From Opitutaceae bacterium (lineage in GTDB: Bacteria; Verrucomicrobiota; Verrucomicrobiia; Opitutales; Opitutaceae), in NCBI GenBank assembly GCA_016794785.1, contig JAEUHC010000014.1:62001-126000 (forward strand): a stretch of 64,000 bases of DNA. The letters are read 5' to 3'. This document shows, piece after piece, positions 18,158 through 26,983 of the stretch. The translations under genes were made by a program, and so were the position numbers. How positions within the stretch are numbered: the first letter of the stretch is position 1; each line of letters opens with the position of its first letter. The notes beneath the pieces were generated by a model. The model had not been told where the DNA came from and searched no databases. It saw only the letters and a list, made by a program, of their open reading frames with translations.

Positions 18158-19507
18158 TCATGCCATTTCCAAGCCCCGCATCTTGCCGGTCGAGGAGGCG
18201 AACTTCTCCTCCTCGATGCCCATGCGCTGCAGCATCGAGACGAAGAGATTCGGCAGCGGATAATTCTGCGTCGTGCTGAAAGCCAGGTGCTGGCCGTGCT
18301 TGAAGCCGCCGCCCGCAAAAATCACGGGCATGTTGAAGCACGTGTGCTGGTTGGCGTCGCCGAAGTTCGAGCCGTAGAGCACCATCGTCCGGTCGAGCAT
18401 CGTGTCCTCGGCCTCGCGCACGCCCTTGAGATCGGCGATGAGGCCGGCGAGCAGCTTCATGTGCAGCTCGTCGATGGTCTTGAGCTGCGAGCGCTTGTTC
18501 TCGGATTTTCCGTGGTGCGAGAGGTTGTGGTAGCCGTCGGTGATCTTGGTGTCGGGGATCTCGAGGACGGGCGTGGCGACGCTGTCGAGCATCAGCGTTA
18601 TGGCACGGGTGGAGTCGGTCTCGAAGGCGAGGCGCGCGAGGTCATACATCACCTTCACCTTTTCCATGTAGGCCGCGGGACTCGCCGGATCGACCGGGAC
18701 GGCGGCCTTCACCACAGGTTTCGGCCTGGTCTCCCAGCCCTGCGAGGCCTGCAACCGGTGCTCCAGATCGCGCACGCTGGTGAAATACTGATCGAGACGA
18801 TCGCGGTCGCGGGCGGTGACGCCGCGTTGCAGCTCCTTCGCCTGGCCGGCGACCGTGTCGAGGATGCTGCGGCCCGTGTCGAGCCGGCGCACCTGCGCGG
18901 CGACCTGCTCCGGCGTGCCTTGGAGGAAGAGCTGCTTGAAGACCTCCGCCGCCTTGTCCTCCGGCGGGATCGCCACGCCCGTGCCCGTCCACGAAAGCGA
19001 CCGAGTGCGGGTGTTCACGCCCAGCGTGATCGAAGGAAACCTCGTGAGCGTGCCGATGCGCTCGGCGATGTGCTGGTCGAGCGAGATGGTGTTGCGAAAC
19101 GAGCTGCTGCCCGGATGCGGCGCCGCGGTGAGGAAGCAGATGTCGGCCGGGTGCCCGCCATCGACGTTGGGATGCGAGACGCCGCTGAAGACGCTGAAAT
19201 CCCCGCGGTGCGCCTGAAGTTTCTCCAGGTAGGGCGACGCCTTGTAATCCCGGCCCGCGCCGGTGGGGAAAAACTGATCCCCGAGCAGGCCGAGGTTGTT
19301 GCAGATGGCAAACATCCGGCGCGGCTTCGCGCCCGGCGCGAGCGGCGAAGACGGCGCCGCCGCCCGGGCGAATGAGGGCAGCATCGACTCCAGAAAAGGC
19401 AATGCGAGCGCCGTGCCCGCGCCCTGCAAAAACCGGCGGCGCGACACCGGCCGGCGAGTCGAAACATAAGGGGCGGCAGGGCGGACGTGAAGTAAGGGGT
19501 GGCGCAT
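18158..19507 (-). CDS. Tat-exported DUF1552 protein
   Basis: 449-residue protein of the DUF1552 family, found almost only in Planctomycetes, Verrucomicrobia and some myxobacteria. The N-terminus has a Tat signal ([19 protein letters not shown], from residue 23), so it is exported folded. Conserved DUF1552 segments are [40 protein letters not shown] and [13 protein letters not shown] near the C-terminal third, with [20 protein letters not shown] after it. The histidines and aspartates resemble the alkaline-phosphatase/sulfatase-like DUF1501 fold, but the active site is unproven. It is upstream of the DUF1592 haem gene with a 113-bp gap, the usual pairing. Confidence 0.92.
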   Translation of the reverse strand: MRHPLLHVRPAAPYVSTRRPVSRRRFLQGAGTALALPFLESMLPSFARAAAPSSPLAPGAKPRRMFAICNNLGLLGDQFFPTGAGRDYKASPYLEKLQAHRGDFSVFSGVSHPNVDGGHPADICFLTAAPHPGSSSFRNTISLDQHIAERIGTLTRFPSITLGVNTRTRSLSWTGTGVAIPPEDKAAEVFKQLFLQGTPEQVAAQVRRLDTGRSILDTVAGQAKELQRGVTARDRDRLDQYFTSVRDLEHRLQASQGWETRPKPVVKAAVPVDPASPAAYMEKVKVMYDLARLAFETDSTRAITLMLDSVATPVLEIPDTKITDGYHNLSHHGKSENKRSQLKTIDELHMKLLAGLIADLKGVREAEDTMLDRTMVLYGSNFGDANQHTCFNMPVIFAGGGFKHGQHLAFSTTQNYPLPNLFVSMLQRMGIEEEKFASSTGKMRGLEMA

Positions 19508-19838
19508 GACGGACGGGGATTAGGCAAGACGCGGACGAGCACATAACGATGCGACAAGGACGGGCTGAGTCGAGCCCGCCGCCAGTATCTTGCGAAGATA
19601 ACCGGTTCCGCCGGCAAACTCGCCGTTGCATTTCCGGCCGTGCCCGGCAAGCTCGCCCCAACCCCGCTCAGGATTAGTTGTCACGCGTGCGGCCGCACCC
19701 CCCGGCCGGCGCATTGCTCGAGATGGCTTCGCTCCGCCGCTTCCCCTCGCCCCCCGCCCGGCTGTTCCGCCGTGAGGCCGGGCTGATTTTCCCGCCGCGC
19801 CCGCGCCAGGTTTTCTGCCAGCCACAACCCACCGCCCC
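19508..19838. other. Divergent intergenic region
   Basis: 331-bp spacer between the DUF1552 gene (minus) and the membrane protein (plus), so it must hold both promoters. A stretch at about 19722-19745 (ATGGCTTCGCTCCGCCGCTT) resembles one in the 3682-3990 spacer. No gene, RNA, terminator or convincing promoter hexamer was recognised. Confidence 0.4.
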
Positions 19839-20858
19839 ATGAACCAACCAGACATCGCATCCAATCCGTCGGCGTCCGCGCCGGCTTCCTCCGGCAGCGC
19901 CCCCAGTCATGCCCGCGTCGAGCACATCGCCACTGATCCTGGTGTGCAAATCGGCGGCAATCCTTCGGCCACCCAAGCCCAGTGGGGCGCTGCCCTGCCC
20001 GCCTCGGCAGGCCCGGTCAGTAGCACCCTCCTCGGCGACTTGGTGGGCCGGGCGTTGGGCTTCGTGAGCTCCGTGCTGAGTCCGAGCCTCGTCCAAAACA
20101 CCCTCGGCCTCGCCAAGCGCGGCGGCCACTACGCGGTGCTCGCGGGCGGTGCGCTCACCCTGGTCCTCGCGCTCGTCGAGGCCATCCGCGGCAACTCGTT
20201 TCAGGTGTTTGCCCTCGGCCTCGGGCTCGTGGCAGCGATCGGCGTGGCGCAGTTTGCCGCGACGCGCTTCCTTGACGCCGCCGGCACCGTGATCGCCGGC
20301 ACCCCGGGACGCGTGTCGTCGGCCGCGTTTCTCGACTGCGCGGGCCTGCTGCTCGTGATGCTCGCAGTCTCGTCCTTGCTCGGCGGCATCACCGGCGCAA
20401 TCGCCGCGGGCAGCTTGCTGCCGCTGCTGCCGGCCATCCTGAGCACCGCGCTCTTCGCCTGCCTCGGAGCGCTCGCCCTGCATCCCGCGGTCGTCAACAC
20501 GCACCCAGGCTCCGGCGGCGCCGGCGAGGAGGCGATCGGCCTGCTGTCGTTTGCCGCCAAGGCCGGGCTCAAGGTCGCGCCGTTGGTCTTCGCGCTGTTC
20601 TCCATCACCGGCGCGCTCACGCTGCTGTTCGGGCTATTTTCGCGCGAGAGCGGCCTGGCCGGTGTCGCCAGCAGCTTCCTAGCAGCGCTCCCGATCCCGG
20701 TGCCCGTCGGCGGCGCCCTGGTGGGCTCCGCGCTGGTAGTCGTGGCCTGCCTGGTGCCCATCGTGGCCTACGCGGTCTTTCTCCTGCAGCACCTGTTCAT
20801 CGATCTGCTGCGCGCCGTGCTGAGCGTGCCGGGCAAGCTGGATGCCCTGCGGCGCTGA
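19839..20858 (+). CDS. Uncharacterised integral membrane protein
   Basis: 339-residue protein not assigned to a family. The first about 75 residues are polar, rich in Ser, Ala and Pro, and lack a signal peptide. Six to seven hydrophobic helices follow: YAVLAGGALTLVLALVEAIR (about 100-119), FQVFALGLGLVAAIGVAQFA, a pair near FLDCAGLLLVMLAVSSLLGG, and three in the C-terminal third ending with GALVGSALVVVACLVPIVAY. There are no charged residues in the helices that would suggest a transporter, nor an obvious catalytic motif. It stands alone with its own strong terminator at 20880-20926. Confidence 0.7.
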   Translation: MNQPDIASNPSASAPASSGSAPSHARVEHIATDPGVQIGGNPSATQAQWGAALPASAGPVSSTLLGDLVGRALGFVSSVLSPSLVQNTLGLAKRGGHYAVLAGGALTLVLALVEAIRGNSFQVFALGLGLVAAIGVAQFAATRFLDAAGTVIAGTPGRVSSAAFLDCAGLLLVMLAVSSLLGGITGAIAAGSLLPLLPAILSTALFACLGALALHPAVVNTHPGSGGAGEEAIGLLSFAAKAGLKVAPLVFALFSITGALTLLFGLFSRESGLAGVASSFLAALPIPVPVGGALVGSALVVVACLVPIVAYAVFLLQHLFIDLLRAVLSVPGKLDALRR

Positions 20859-20879
20859 CCCGACCCACTGACAAAACCC

Positions 20880-20926
20880 AAGACGCGGACGCGCCCCCCC
20901 CCGGCGCCGTCCGCGTCTTTTTTTTT
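20880..20926 (+). terminator. Strong intrinsic terminator
   Basis: A perfect 12-bp stem, AAGACGCGGACG (20880-20891) against CGTCCGCGTCTT (20908-20919), encloses a C-rich loop and runs into nine consecutive T (20918-20926). It lies 21 bp after the stop of the membrane-protein gene. This is the clearest Rho-independent terminator in the window. Confidence 0.93.
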
Positions 20927-21073
20927 GCGCCCGCCCACGCGCCCACCGGCACAGCCGCGCCTCCGGCTGCCGCACCGTTGCGCGCTCGTGCGACCACTCC
21001 GCGCTTTCGTTTTCGGCGCCACATCCTTTCGTGGACGAGCCGCGCTTGCGCGCGCACTTTTCCACTTCGCACC

Positions 21074-21622
21074 ATGGCCAAGTTCCACGACGCCCTCTCG
21101 CCCGCGCACCTCGAGTTCATCGCGGCGCAGAAAATCTACTTCGTCGCCTCCGCCCCGCGCGACGGACGCGTGAACCTCTCGCCCAAGGGCATGGACACCT
21201 TCCGCGTGCTCTCGGCCACACGCGTCGGCTACCTCGACGCCACCGGCAGCGGCAACGAAACCGCCGCGCACCTGCTGGAGAACGGCCGCCTTACGATCAT
21301 GATGTGCTCCTTCACCACGGCGCCGCTCATCTTCCGCATCTACGGCCGCGGCCGGGCCGTGCAGCCGCCCGACGCCGAGTGGCACGAGCTGCGACCCCGC
21401 TTCGGCCTGCCCCTGCCCGGCGAGCGCCAGCTGATCATCGCAGAGGTGCAAAGCGTGCAGACCTCGTGCGGGTTTGGCGTGCCGTTCTTCGACTACCGCA
21501 GCGAGCGCGAGACCCTCATCGACTACTCCGCGAAGAAAGGCCCCGCCGGCATGGCCGCCTACCGCGCCGAGAAAAACCAGCGCAGCATCGACGGCCTGCC
21601 CACGGGCCTCCGCGTCCCATGA
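21074..21622 (+). CDS. PPOX-fold (pyridoxamine 5'-phosphate oxidase-like) protein
   Basis: 182-residue flavin-binding split-barrel protein. Typical features are FIAAQKIYFVASAPRDGRVN and LSPKGMDTFRVLSATRVGYL near the N-terminus, the first strands where FMN or F420 would bind, then TGSGNETAAHLLENGRLTIM and MCSFTTAPLIFRIYGRGRAV. The ASAPRDGRVNLSPKG pattern fits the group that includes pyridoxamine-phosphate-oxidase-related FMN-binding proteins rather than PdxH. The start ATG at 21074 gives a natural N-terminus. Its stop overlaps the ATG of the HAD gene (ATGA at 21619-21622), so both are translated together. Substrate unknown. Confidence 0.85.
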   Translation: MAKFHDALSPAHLEFIAAQKIYFVASAPRDGRVNLSPKGMDTFRVLSATRVGYLDATGSGNETAAHLLENGRLTIMMCSFTTAPLIFRIYGRGRAVQPPDAEWHELRPRFGLPLPGERQLIIAEVQSVQTSCGFGVPFFDYRSERETLIDYSAKKGPAGMAAYRAEKNQRSIDGLPTGLRVP

Positions 21623-22278
21623 TTCGCTCCCTCATTTTCGATTTCGACGGCCTGATTCTCGACACCGAGACCCCGCTCATCGACTCCTACGCCGAAGTGC
21701 ACCGCGCGCACCGCGTGGCCTTTGATCGGACGCTGTTCGTGCGCAGCGTGGGCCACGCGGACTACACCTTCGATCCGTGGCACGGCTTCAGCCCGCACGC
21801 CGATCGCGCCGGGCTCGAGGCGGAGCGCAAGCAGTGGAAAGACGAGCTGCTCCTGCGCCAGCCCATCCTGCCCGGCGTGGTCGCGTTGCTCGACGACGCC
21901 CGCGCGCACGGACTGCGCATCGGGCTCGCCTCCAATTCCGATCACGGCTGGGTCGATGCGCATCTCCAGCGCATCGGGCTGTTCGAGCGGTTCGAGTTCA
22001 TCGCCTGCCGCGAGGATGCGCCCGCCCCCAAACCCGCGCCCGATCTCTACCAGCTCGTGCTCGGGCGCTTTGGCCTGCGCGGCCCCGAGGCGATCGCGTT
22101 TGAAGATTCGCACACCGGCTCCCTCGCGGCCCAGCGCGCCGGCCTCTTCGCCGTCGCCGTGCCCAACCCCTCGACCGCGCACCACGATTTCGCGCACGCG
22201 GATCTGCGCGTGGCCTCCCTGGCGGAGATCGACCTCGCGGCGCTCATGGCGCGTTTGGCCAACGGTGAAGCGCGCTGA
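21619..22278 (+). CDS. HAD superfamily phosphatase/phosphomutase (subfamily IA)
   Basis: 219-residue haloacid-dehalogenase-like hydrolase resembling beta-phosphoglucomutase and sugar phosphatases. Motif I is IFDFDGLILDTETPL (about residues 6-20) with the nucleophile DxD; motif II is IGLASNSD (Ser); motif III is PKPAPDLYQLVLGRFG (Lys); motif IV is AIAFEDSHTGSLAAQRAG (paired acids). A helical cap lies between motifs I and II, as in type IA enzymes. It overlaps the PPOX gene by 4 bp. Metabolite dephosphorylation is the likely job; the substrate cannot be named. Confidence 0.9.
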   Translation: MIRSLIFDFDGLILDTETPLIDSYAEVHRAHRVAFDRTLFVRSVGHADYTFDPWHGFSPHADRAGLEAERKQWKDELLLRQPILPGVVALLDDARAHGLRIGLASNSDHGWVDAHLQRIGLFERFEFIACREDAPAPKPAPDLYQLVLGRFGLRGPEAIAFEDSHTGSLAAQRAGLFAVAVPNPSTAHHDFAHADLRVASLAEIDLAALMARLANGEAR

Positions 22279-22291
22279 CCCTCGACTCTCA

Positions 22292-25200
22292 TCACCACCG
22301 CCCGCGCACGCCGAGCGTCCAGACCGGGCCGTAGTAGAAATTCGTCCGCATCAGGCCGGGTTCGTTCACGTAACTGCGGATCGGGGAGTTGAGCACGTTG
22401 CGGCCGCTGAGCGTCAGCTCGTAGCGCGCGCCCAGCTTATAGCCGCCGCTCACGTCGAACATGAGGCGCTCGTATTGCCACTGCGTCTGCGTCGCCGCGA
22501 TGGCGGTGAGCCGCGCGCTCGCCCACGTCGAGCGCACCTGCAGGTTGAACCGGTGGTTGCTGAAGCGCACGCCGCCGTTGACGGCCTTGGGCACGACGCT
22601 CACGAGCCTGATGTCCGGCACCGCGCGAGTCAGCGAGCCGAAGACGCTGAAGCCGCGCGCCCAGCCCGGCAGAAACACGAGCTGCTGTGAGTATTCCAAC
22701 TCCACTCCCTTGATTTTGCGGGTGCCATCGAGATTGGCGGGCCGGAAGAAGGTGTAGCCGACATACTCGGGATCGTCGGCGAGCCCGGCCTGCTCGGCGG
22801 TGATCTGCGTGTTGCTCACGCCCATGTTTTTCACATTCAGCTCGTAGGTCGAGAAGCTGAGCGTGCCGGCGGGCTCCATGTAATACTGCACGCTGGCGAA
22901 GTATTTGTCGGAGGTCTCCGGCTTGAGATCGGGGTTGGGCAGCGAGACGGTGAAGTTGGTGTCGTTGATCACGAGCGCGCCGGCGAGGTTGTTGTAGTCG
23001 GGCCGGCCGATCGTCTGGCTGGCGGCGACCTGCACGACGAGGTTGGGGAGGATGGAGTATTTCGCGCCGCCGCTGAGGAAGGTGTTCTCGTAGCCGCCGT
23101 AGCGGTTACTGCGCTCGAATCCGCGGTATTGGTAGGTGATGTAGGGAATCGTGCCCGCGGTGTAACCGGCGGCGCGCACAAGCGCGTTGGGGATCAGGTC
23201 GAACACGCGGCCGACCGTGCGCGTGCGCTCGTGGCGCACGCCGGCATTGAGGCGCAGACGCTGCCAGCGGGTGTTGAATTCGACGTAGCCGGCGTCCACC
23301 TGCTCCTTCACGGCGCGAGGGCTGGTGTTGAGCGCGGTGAAGTTGCCGACGGTGTTTTCCGTGAACTGCGCAGTGTCGCGCTGGAAGAGCTCATACATGG
23401 TGGTCGCGTTCGCGATCGGGATGCCGAGCGAGGGCACGTTGTCCCCCTGCCGCGGATCGAAGACGGGCTGCGTGTGCACCGCCATCACCGTGGAGGGCGC
23501 GAGCTGGTTGCGAGCCGGTCCGACAAAGGTCCACGTGAGCGCGCCGGTCTTGAAAAGATCGTAGACGGTGAGGCGCGACTTCACGCCAGCCTGCACGGTG
23601 ACGGGCAGGCCGAGGGCAAAGGTCTTCTTGCCGTCGAAGTAGCCCTGCCACACTTGGCTGCGGCCGGTGCGCTCGGAGGTGCCGATGTTGTTCGCGTTGG
23701 CATCGTCGCGGTTGAAGCTCGCGATGTCGTTCCATGGCCGCCCGCTGGTCTGGCGGAGCTGCCAGCTGCCGTCGCGGGTGTTGTCGCGCGTGGCGCCCCA
23801 GCCCATGCGGGTGACGCGGTTGTTGGTCGTGGCCCAGTAGCCGGTGCGGCGGTCCTCGTAATGCGTGCGGCTGCGCGAGTAGCCGCCGCCGAGGGTGAGC
23901 AGGAGATCGCCGCGCTTGAACTCCAGCTTGGGCGTGTAAGTCGAGGTGTCGTTCCACTTGTGGCTGTGGCCGATGATGGTCTCGAGGCGCGTGTTGATGT
24001 TGGCGGTGGGGCGCGCGATGAGATTGAGCAGCGTCGAGGCCGGATCGAGATCGGCAGTGTTGGCGCGGAAGATGACCTGCCGGGCGTTGATCTCGTCGTT
24101 GAAGTGCGAGCCCTGCGTGCGCAGCGAGGCGACGAGGCCAGGGAGAATCTTAAAGTCGAGATTGAGGCCGAAGGCCGCGCGCGTGGTGATCTTCGGGTTG
24201 TCGCGGAAGGTGAGGTTGTTGATGATCGGCGCGCGCGGCACGGCAACGGTGCCGGTGTCGAACGTCTGCGTGATGCCGGCCTGCTCGTTGAAGAGGCTGT
24301 TGTGCGAGAGGCTGAGCTGCACACCAAAGCGCTGGCGGAAGGAGTCGGCGTAAGTGAAGACGAAGCCCGGGCGGATCTTGCGATGCTCGCCGTCGCCGGG
24401 GCCGGGCGTGCGCCGCGTGGTGAGGTCGTAGGGGTTGGCCGTGAGGGTCGTGGTGGCGGTGATCTCGCGGCCGCGGCGCTCGAAGGCGTTTTTGCTGCGC
24501 ATGTTCATCGTGCCGGCGGGCGCGTCCGCGTCCATCGAGGCCGTGAGGGTCTTGTTGATCTCGATGGATTCGATGCTCGTGATCGATGACTGCTCGAACT
24601 CGAACTGCCGCGTCGCACCCGTGAACAGCGCCGAGGCCGCGCTCGCCGCCCTCATGCCATCGATGCTCACCGCCGCGTATTTCGGATCGAGGCCGCCGAG
24701 GCGCACCGCGCGCGCGTCGGCATCGACGTAATCGAGCACGACGCCAGGCAGGTATTTCACGAACTCGCCGACGTTGCCGCCGGTGATGTCGCCGAAGTTA
24801 TCGGCGGCGACGACACTCTTCATGTTGAGCGCGGCGCGCTGCTCCATGATGGCCTTGGCGTTGCCCTCGCGCTCGTTGGAGACCACAAATTTCTCCAGCG
24901 TCACGACCTCGCCCGGCGTCGGTGTGCCCGCGCGGGCGCCAGGGGCGAAGACCGCGCCCTTCAGCTCGAAGTCGCGCGTCGCCGTCGCGCCGGCCGTCAC
25001 TGTGAGCACGGCGGTCGCACGCTCGTAGCCCGTGTAGGCGACGGCGAGCGTGACGGCGCCGGCGGGGACGTTGGGCAGCACGAAGGAGCCGTCGGCGTCG
25101 GAGAACGCCACGATGTCGGTGCCGACGACGGCGACCTCGGCATTGCGCACGTATTCCTGAGTGGCAGGGTTGAACACGCGACCGGTGATGCGGCCTGTGC

Positions 25201-25315
25201 CGGCGGTCTGGGCCAAGGCCACAGCGGCGAGCAGCACACTGGCGAGCAGCCAGCGGACGAGAGAAGGCGCGCGGCGCGCCAAAGGGCGGCCAGAGGGGAG
25301 GGCGACGGTAGTCAT
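22292..25315 (-). CDS. TonB-dependent receptor with carboxypeptidase-like N-domain
   Basis: 1007-residue outer-membrane receptor. After the signal peptide (RWLLASVLLAAVALAQ) comes a carboxypeptidase-regulatory-like domain (TGRITGRVFNPATQEYVRNA to about residue 115), a plug domain (NFGDITGGNVGEFVKYLPGV, VRLGGLDPKYAAVSIDGMRA) and a C-terminal barrel ending VWTLGVRGRW with an aromatic last residue, as needed for BAM insertion. This is the architecture of glycan receptors in Opitutaceae and Bacteroidetes; no SusD partner is seen. It is divergent from the sulfatase across a 126-bp region, suggesting uptake of a sulfated glycan. The ATG at 25315 fits the signal peptide; the frame stays open to 26620 only as antisense of the sulfatase. 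Confidence 0.93.
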   Translation of the reverse strand: MTTVALPSGRPLARRAPSLVRWLLASVLLAAVALAQTAGTGRITGRVFNPATQEYVRNAEVAVVGTDIVAFSDADGSFVLPNVPAGAVTLAVAYTGYERATAVLTVTAGATATRDFELKGAVFAPGARAGTPTPGEVVTLEKFVVSNEREGNAKAIMEQRAALNMKSVVAADNFGDITGGNVGEFVKYLPGVVLDYVDADARAVRLGGLDPKYAAVSIDGMRAASAASALFTGATRQFEFEQSSITSIESIEINKTLTASMDADAPAGTMNMRSKNAFERRGREITATTTLTANPYDLTTRRTPGPGDGEHRKIRPGFVFTYADSFRQRFGVQLSLSHNSLFNEQAGITQTFDTGTVAVPRAPIINNLTFRDNPKITTRAAFGLNLDFKILPGLVASLRTQGSHFNDEINARQVIFRANTADLDPASTLLNLIARPTANINTRLETIIGHSHKWNDTSTYTPKLEFKRGDLLLTLGGGYSRSRTHYEDRRTGYWATTNNRVTRMGWGATRDNTRDGSWQLRQTSGRPWNDIASFNRDDANANNIGTSERTGRSQVWQGYFDGKKTFALGLPVTVQAGVKSRLTVYDLFKTGALTWTFVGPARNQLAPSTVMAVHTQPVFDPRQGDNVPSLGIPIANATTMYELFQRDTAQFTENTVGNFTALNTSPRAVKEQVDAGYVEFNTRWQRLRLNAGVRHERTRTVGRVFDLIPNALVRAAGYTAGTIPYITYQYRGFERSNRYGGYENTFLSGGAKYSILPNLVVQVAASQTIGRPDYNNLAGALVINDTNFTVSLPNPDLKPETSDKYFASVQYYMEPAGTLSFSTYELNVKNMGVSNTQITAEQAGLADDPEYVGYTFFRPANLDGTRKIKGVELEYSQQLVFLPGWARGFSVFGSLTRAVPDIRLVSVVPKAVNGGVRFSNHRFNLQVRSTWASARLTAIAATQTQWQYERLMFDVSGGYKLGARYELTLSGRNVLNSPIRSYVNEPGLMRTNFYYGPVWTLGVRGRW

Positions 25316-25329
25316 GGGAAAGGACGCTG

Positions 25330-25350
25330 CTCCGATGTAACTGATCGGAG
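25330..25350. promoter_or_regulatory. Dyad symmetry, candidate operator
   Basis: CTCCGAT-N7-ATCGGAG, a perfect 7-bp dyad with a 7-bp centre, lies in the 126-bp region between the divergent TonB receptor (starts 25315) and sulfatase (starts 25442). Its position 15 bp upstream of the receptor ATG fits an operator that controls the receptor or both genes. It could also be a 5'-UTR hairpin. Confidence 0.45.
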
Positions 25351-25441
25351 AACTGTGCCAGTAGAGCACGGTCCGCGCCTGAATCAGCCAAAAAAACCGC
25401 ATCGCCTTCGAATGTTCGCCGTCTCTGCTTGGCCTACCCCT

Positions 25442-26872
25442 ATGCACTCCCGCCCCTTCGCCTGTCTCGCGCTCCTGCTCGCGTTTGCCGCCCCGCTCTC
25501 GGCCGCGACCCCGCAAAAACCCAACGTCCTCTTCATCGCCATCGACGACCTGCGCGACTGGGTCGGCTACTTCGATCGGAATCCGCAGGCGAAGACGCCG
25601 AACTTCGATCGCCTCGCCAAGCTCGCGACCTCGTTCACCCGCGCCTACTGTGCGTCGCCCAGTTGCAACCCCTCGCGCGCCGCGCTCATGTCCGGCCTGC
25701 GTCCCTCGACCTCGGGCGTCTATGAGAACAACATCGATTTCCGCCCCATCATCCCGGCGGACAAGATGCTCACGGCGACCTTCCGCAACGCGGGCTACTT
25801 CGTCCACGGCGCCGGCAAGATCTACCACGAGGCCTACCGCCGCGACAGCGAATGGGACCACTACCTCAGCAAGGAAGGCGGCTACCCCAAGGTCCCCGCC
25901 GGCCAGAGCGATGGCGTGGGCGGCATCAAGTTCGCGCCGCTCGATTGCAAGGACGAGGACATCCCCGACTGGAAGATCGCCGACTACGGCATCGCCTCGC
26001 TCGCGCGCAAACACGACAAGCCCTTCTTCCTCGCCGTCGGTTTCCACAAGCCGCACATGCCGTGGAATGTCCCGCGCAAGTGGTTCGACCTGTTTCCACT
26101 CGCCTCGATCAAGCTCCCGCCGCACCTCGAGAACGATCTCGCCGATGTGCCGCCAGCCGGCGTGGCCATGGCCAAGCCTCAGGGCGACCACGGCGCGATG
26201 CTGGCTTCCGGCCGCTGGAAGGAAGCCGTGCAGGCCTACCTCGCCACCGTGGCCTATCTCGACATGAACCTCGGCCGCCTGCTCGACGCCTACGAAAAGT
26301 CGCCGCACCGCGCCAACACCATCCTCTGCCTCTGGAGCGACCACGGCTGGCACCTCGGCGAGAAAAGCCACTGGCGGAAATTCGCCCTCTGGGAGGAGGC
26401 AACGCGCGCGCCCTTCATGTGGATCGTTCCCGGCCTCACCCAGCCCGGCACGACCTGCTCCACGCCCATCGACTTCATGGGGATTTTCCCGACCCTCACC
26501 GATCTCTGCGGCATCCCGACGCCGAAACACGTCGAAGGGTCGAGCTTCCGCCCGCTGCTCGCCAACCCCTCCGCCGCGTGGGCCCAACCGGCTGTCACGA
26601 CCTACCGCTACAAGAATCACACCGTGCGCACCGCCGGCTGGCGCTACATCCGCTACGCCAACGGCGACGAGGAACTCTACGACGAGGTCAAGGACCCCAA
26701 CGAATACGTAAACCTCGCCGCAAGGCCTGAGTTTGCCGCCAAGAAAGCCGAGCTCGCGAAATATCTGCCCAAATCCGACATCGCAGATCCGGCCGGCCGC
26801 GCGCCTTCGGCGTCAGACGAATCCGCCGCCAAGGCCGCGAAAAAGGCGAAGCGCCAGGCCAAGCAGAACTGA
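25442..26872 (+). CDS. Secreted sulfatase, iduronate-2-sulfatase-like (S1_7-like)
   Basis: 476-residue exported sulfatase. A signal peptide (FACLALLLAFAAPLSAA) precedes PNVLFIAIDDLRDWVGYF, with the paired Asp that bind calcium. The active-site motif is CNPSR in YCASPSCNPSRAALMSGLRP, where the cysteine is matured to formylglycine. Further signatures are GKIYHEA, GFHKPHMPW and LWSDHGWHLGEKSHWRKFAL, typical of iduronate-2-sulfatase-like enzymes acting on sulfated polysaccharides. The C-terminus is a Lys/Ala-rich tail (AAKAAKKAKRQAKQN). The ATG at 25442 begins the signal peptide; the frame opens at 25355. It probably desulfates a glycan imported by the adjacent receptor. No maturase gene is in view. 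Confidence 0.92.
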   Translation: MHSRPFACLALLLAFAAPLSAATPQKPNVLFIAIDDLRDWVGYFDRNPQAKTPNFDRLAKLATSFTRAYCASPSCNPSRAALMSGLRPSTSGVYENNIDFRPIIPADKMLTATFRNAGYFVHGAGKIYHEAYRRDSEWDHYLSKEGGYPKVPAGQSDGVGGIKFAPLDCKDEDIPDWKIADYGIASLARKHDKPFFLAVGFHKPHMPWNVPRKWFDLFPLASIKLPPHLENDLADVPPAGVAMAKPQGDHGAMLASGRWKEAVQAYLATVAYLDMNLGRLLDAYEKSPHRANTILCLWSDHGWHLGEKSHWRKFALWEEATRAPFMWIVPGLTQPGTTCSTPIDFMGIFPTLTDLCGIPTPKHVEGSSFRPLLANPSAAWAQPAVTTYRYKNHTVRTAGWRYIRYANGDEELYDEVKDPNEYVNLAARPEFAAKKAELAKYLPKSDIADPAGRAPSASDESAAKAAKKAKRQAKQN

Positions 26873-26889
26873 CGATTGATCGCAGGCCA

Positions 26890-26909
26890 CCCGGCTCGTG
26901 GGAGCCGGG
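26890..26909. repeat. REP-like hairpin remnant
   Basis: Perfect 8-bp stem CCCGGCTC-GTGG-GAGCCGGG between the sulfatase and the histidine kinase. The stem equals the second hairpin of the element at 37720-37795 (CCCGGCTC...GAGCCGGG), but the CTAC foot has been lost here. It may be a decayed REP; it lacks a T-run, so it is not a standard terminator. Confidence 0.45.
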
Positions 26910-26983
26910 CCCCGCGGGAGCCATGCTTTCCGGGTGAAAATACCGTTTTCCCCGCGCCCCACCCGTCCGATCTAATCCGGGAA

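Noticed and set aside
22292..26620. A 1442-residue reading of the TonB-receptor frame
   Set aside because: The extension beyond 25315 is antisense to the sulfatase and precedes a clear signal peptide.
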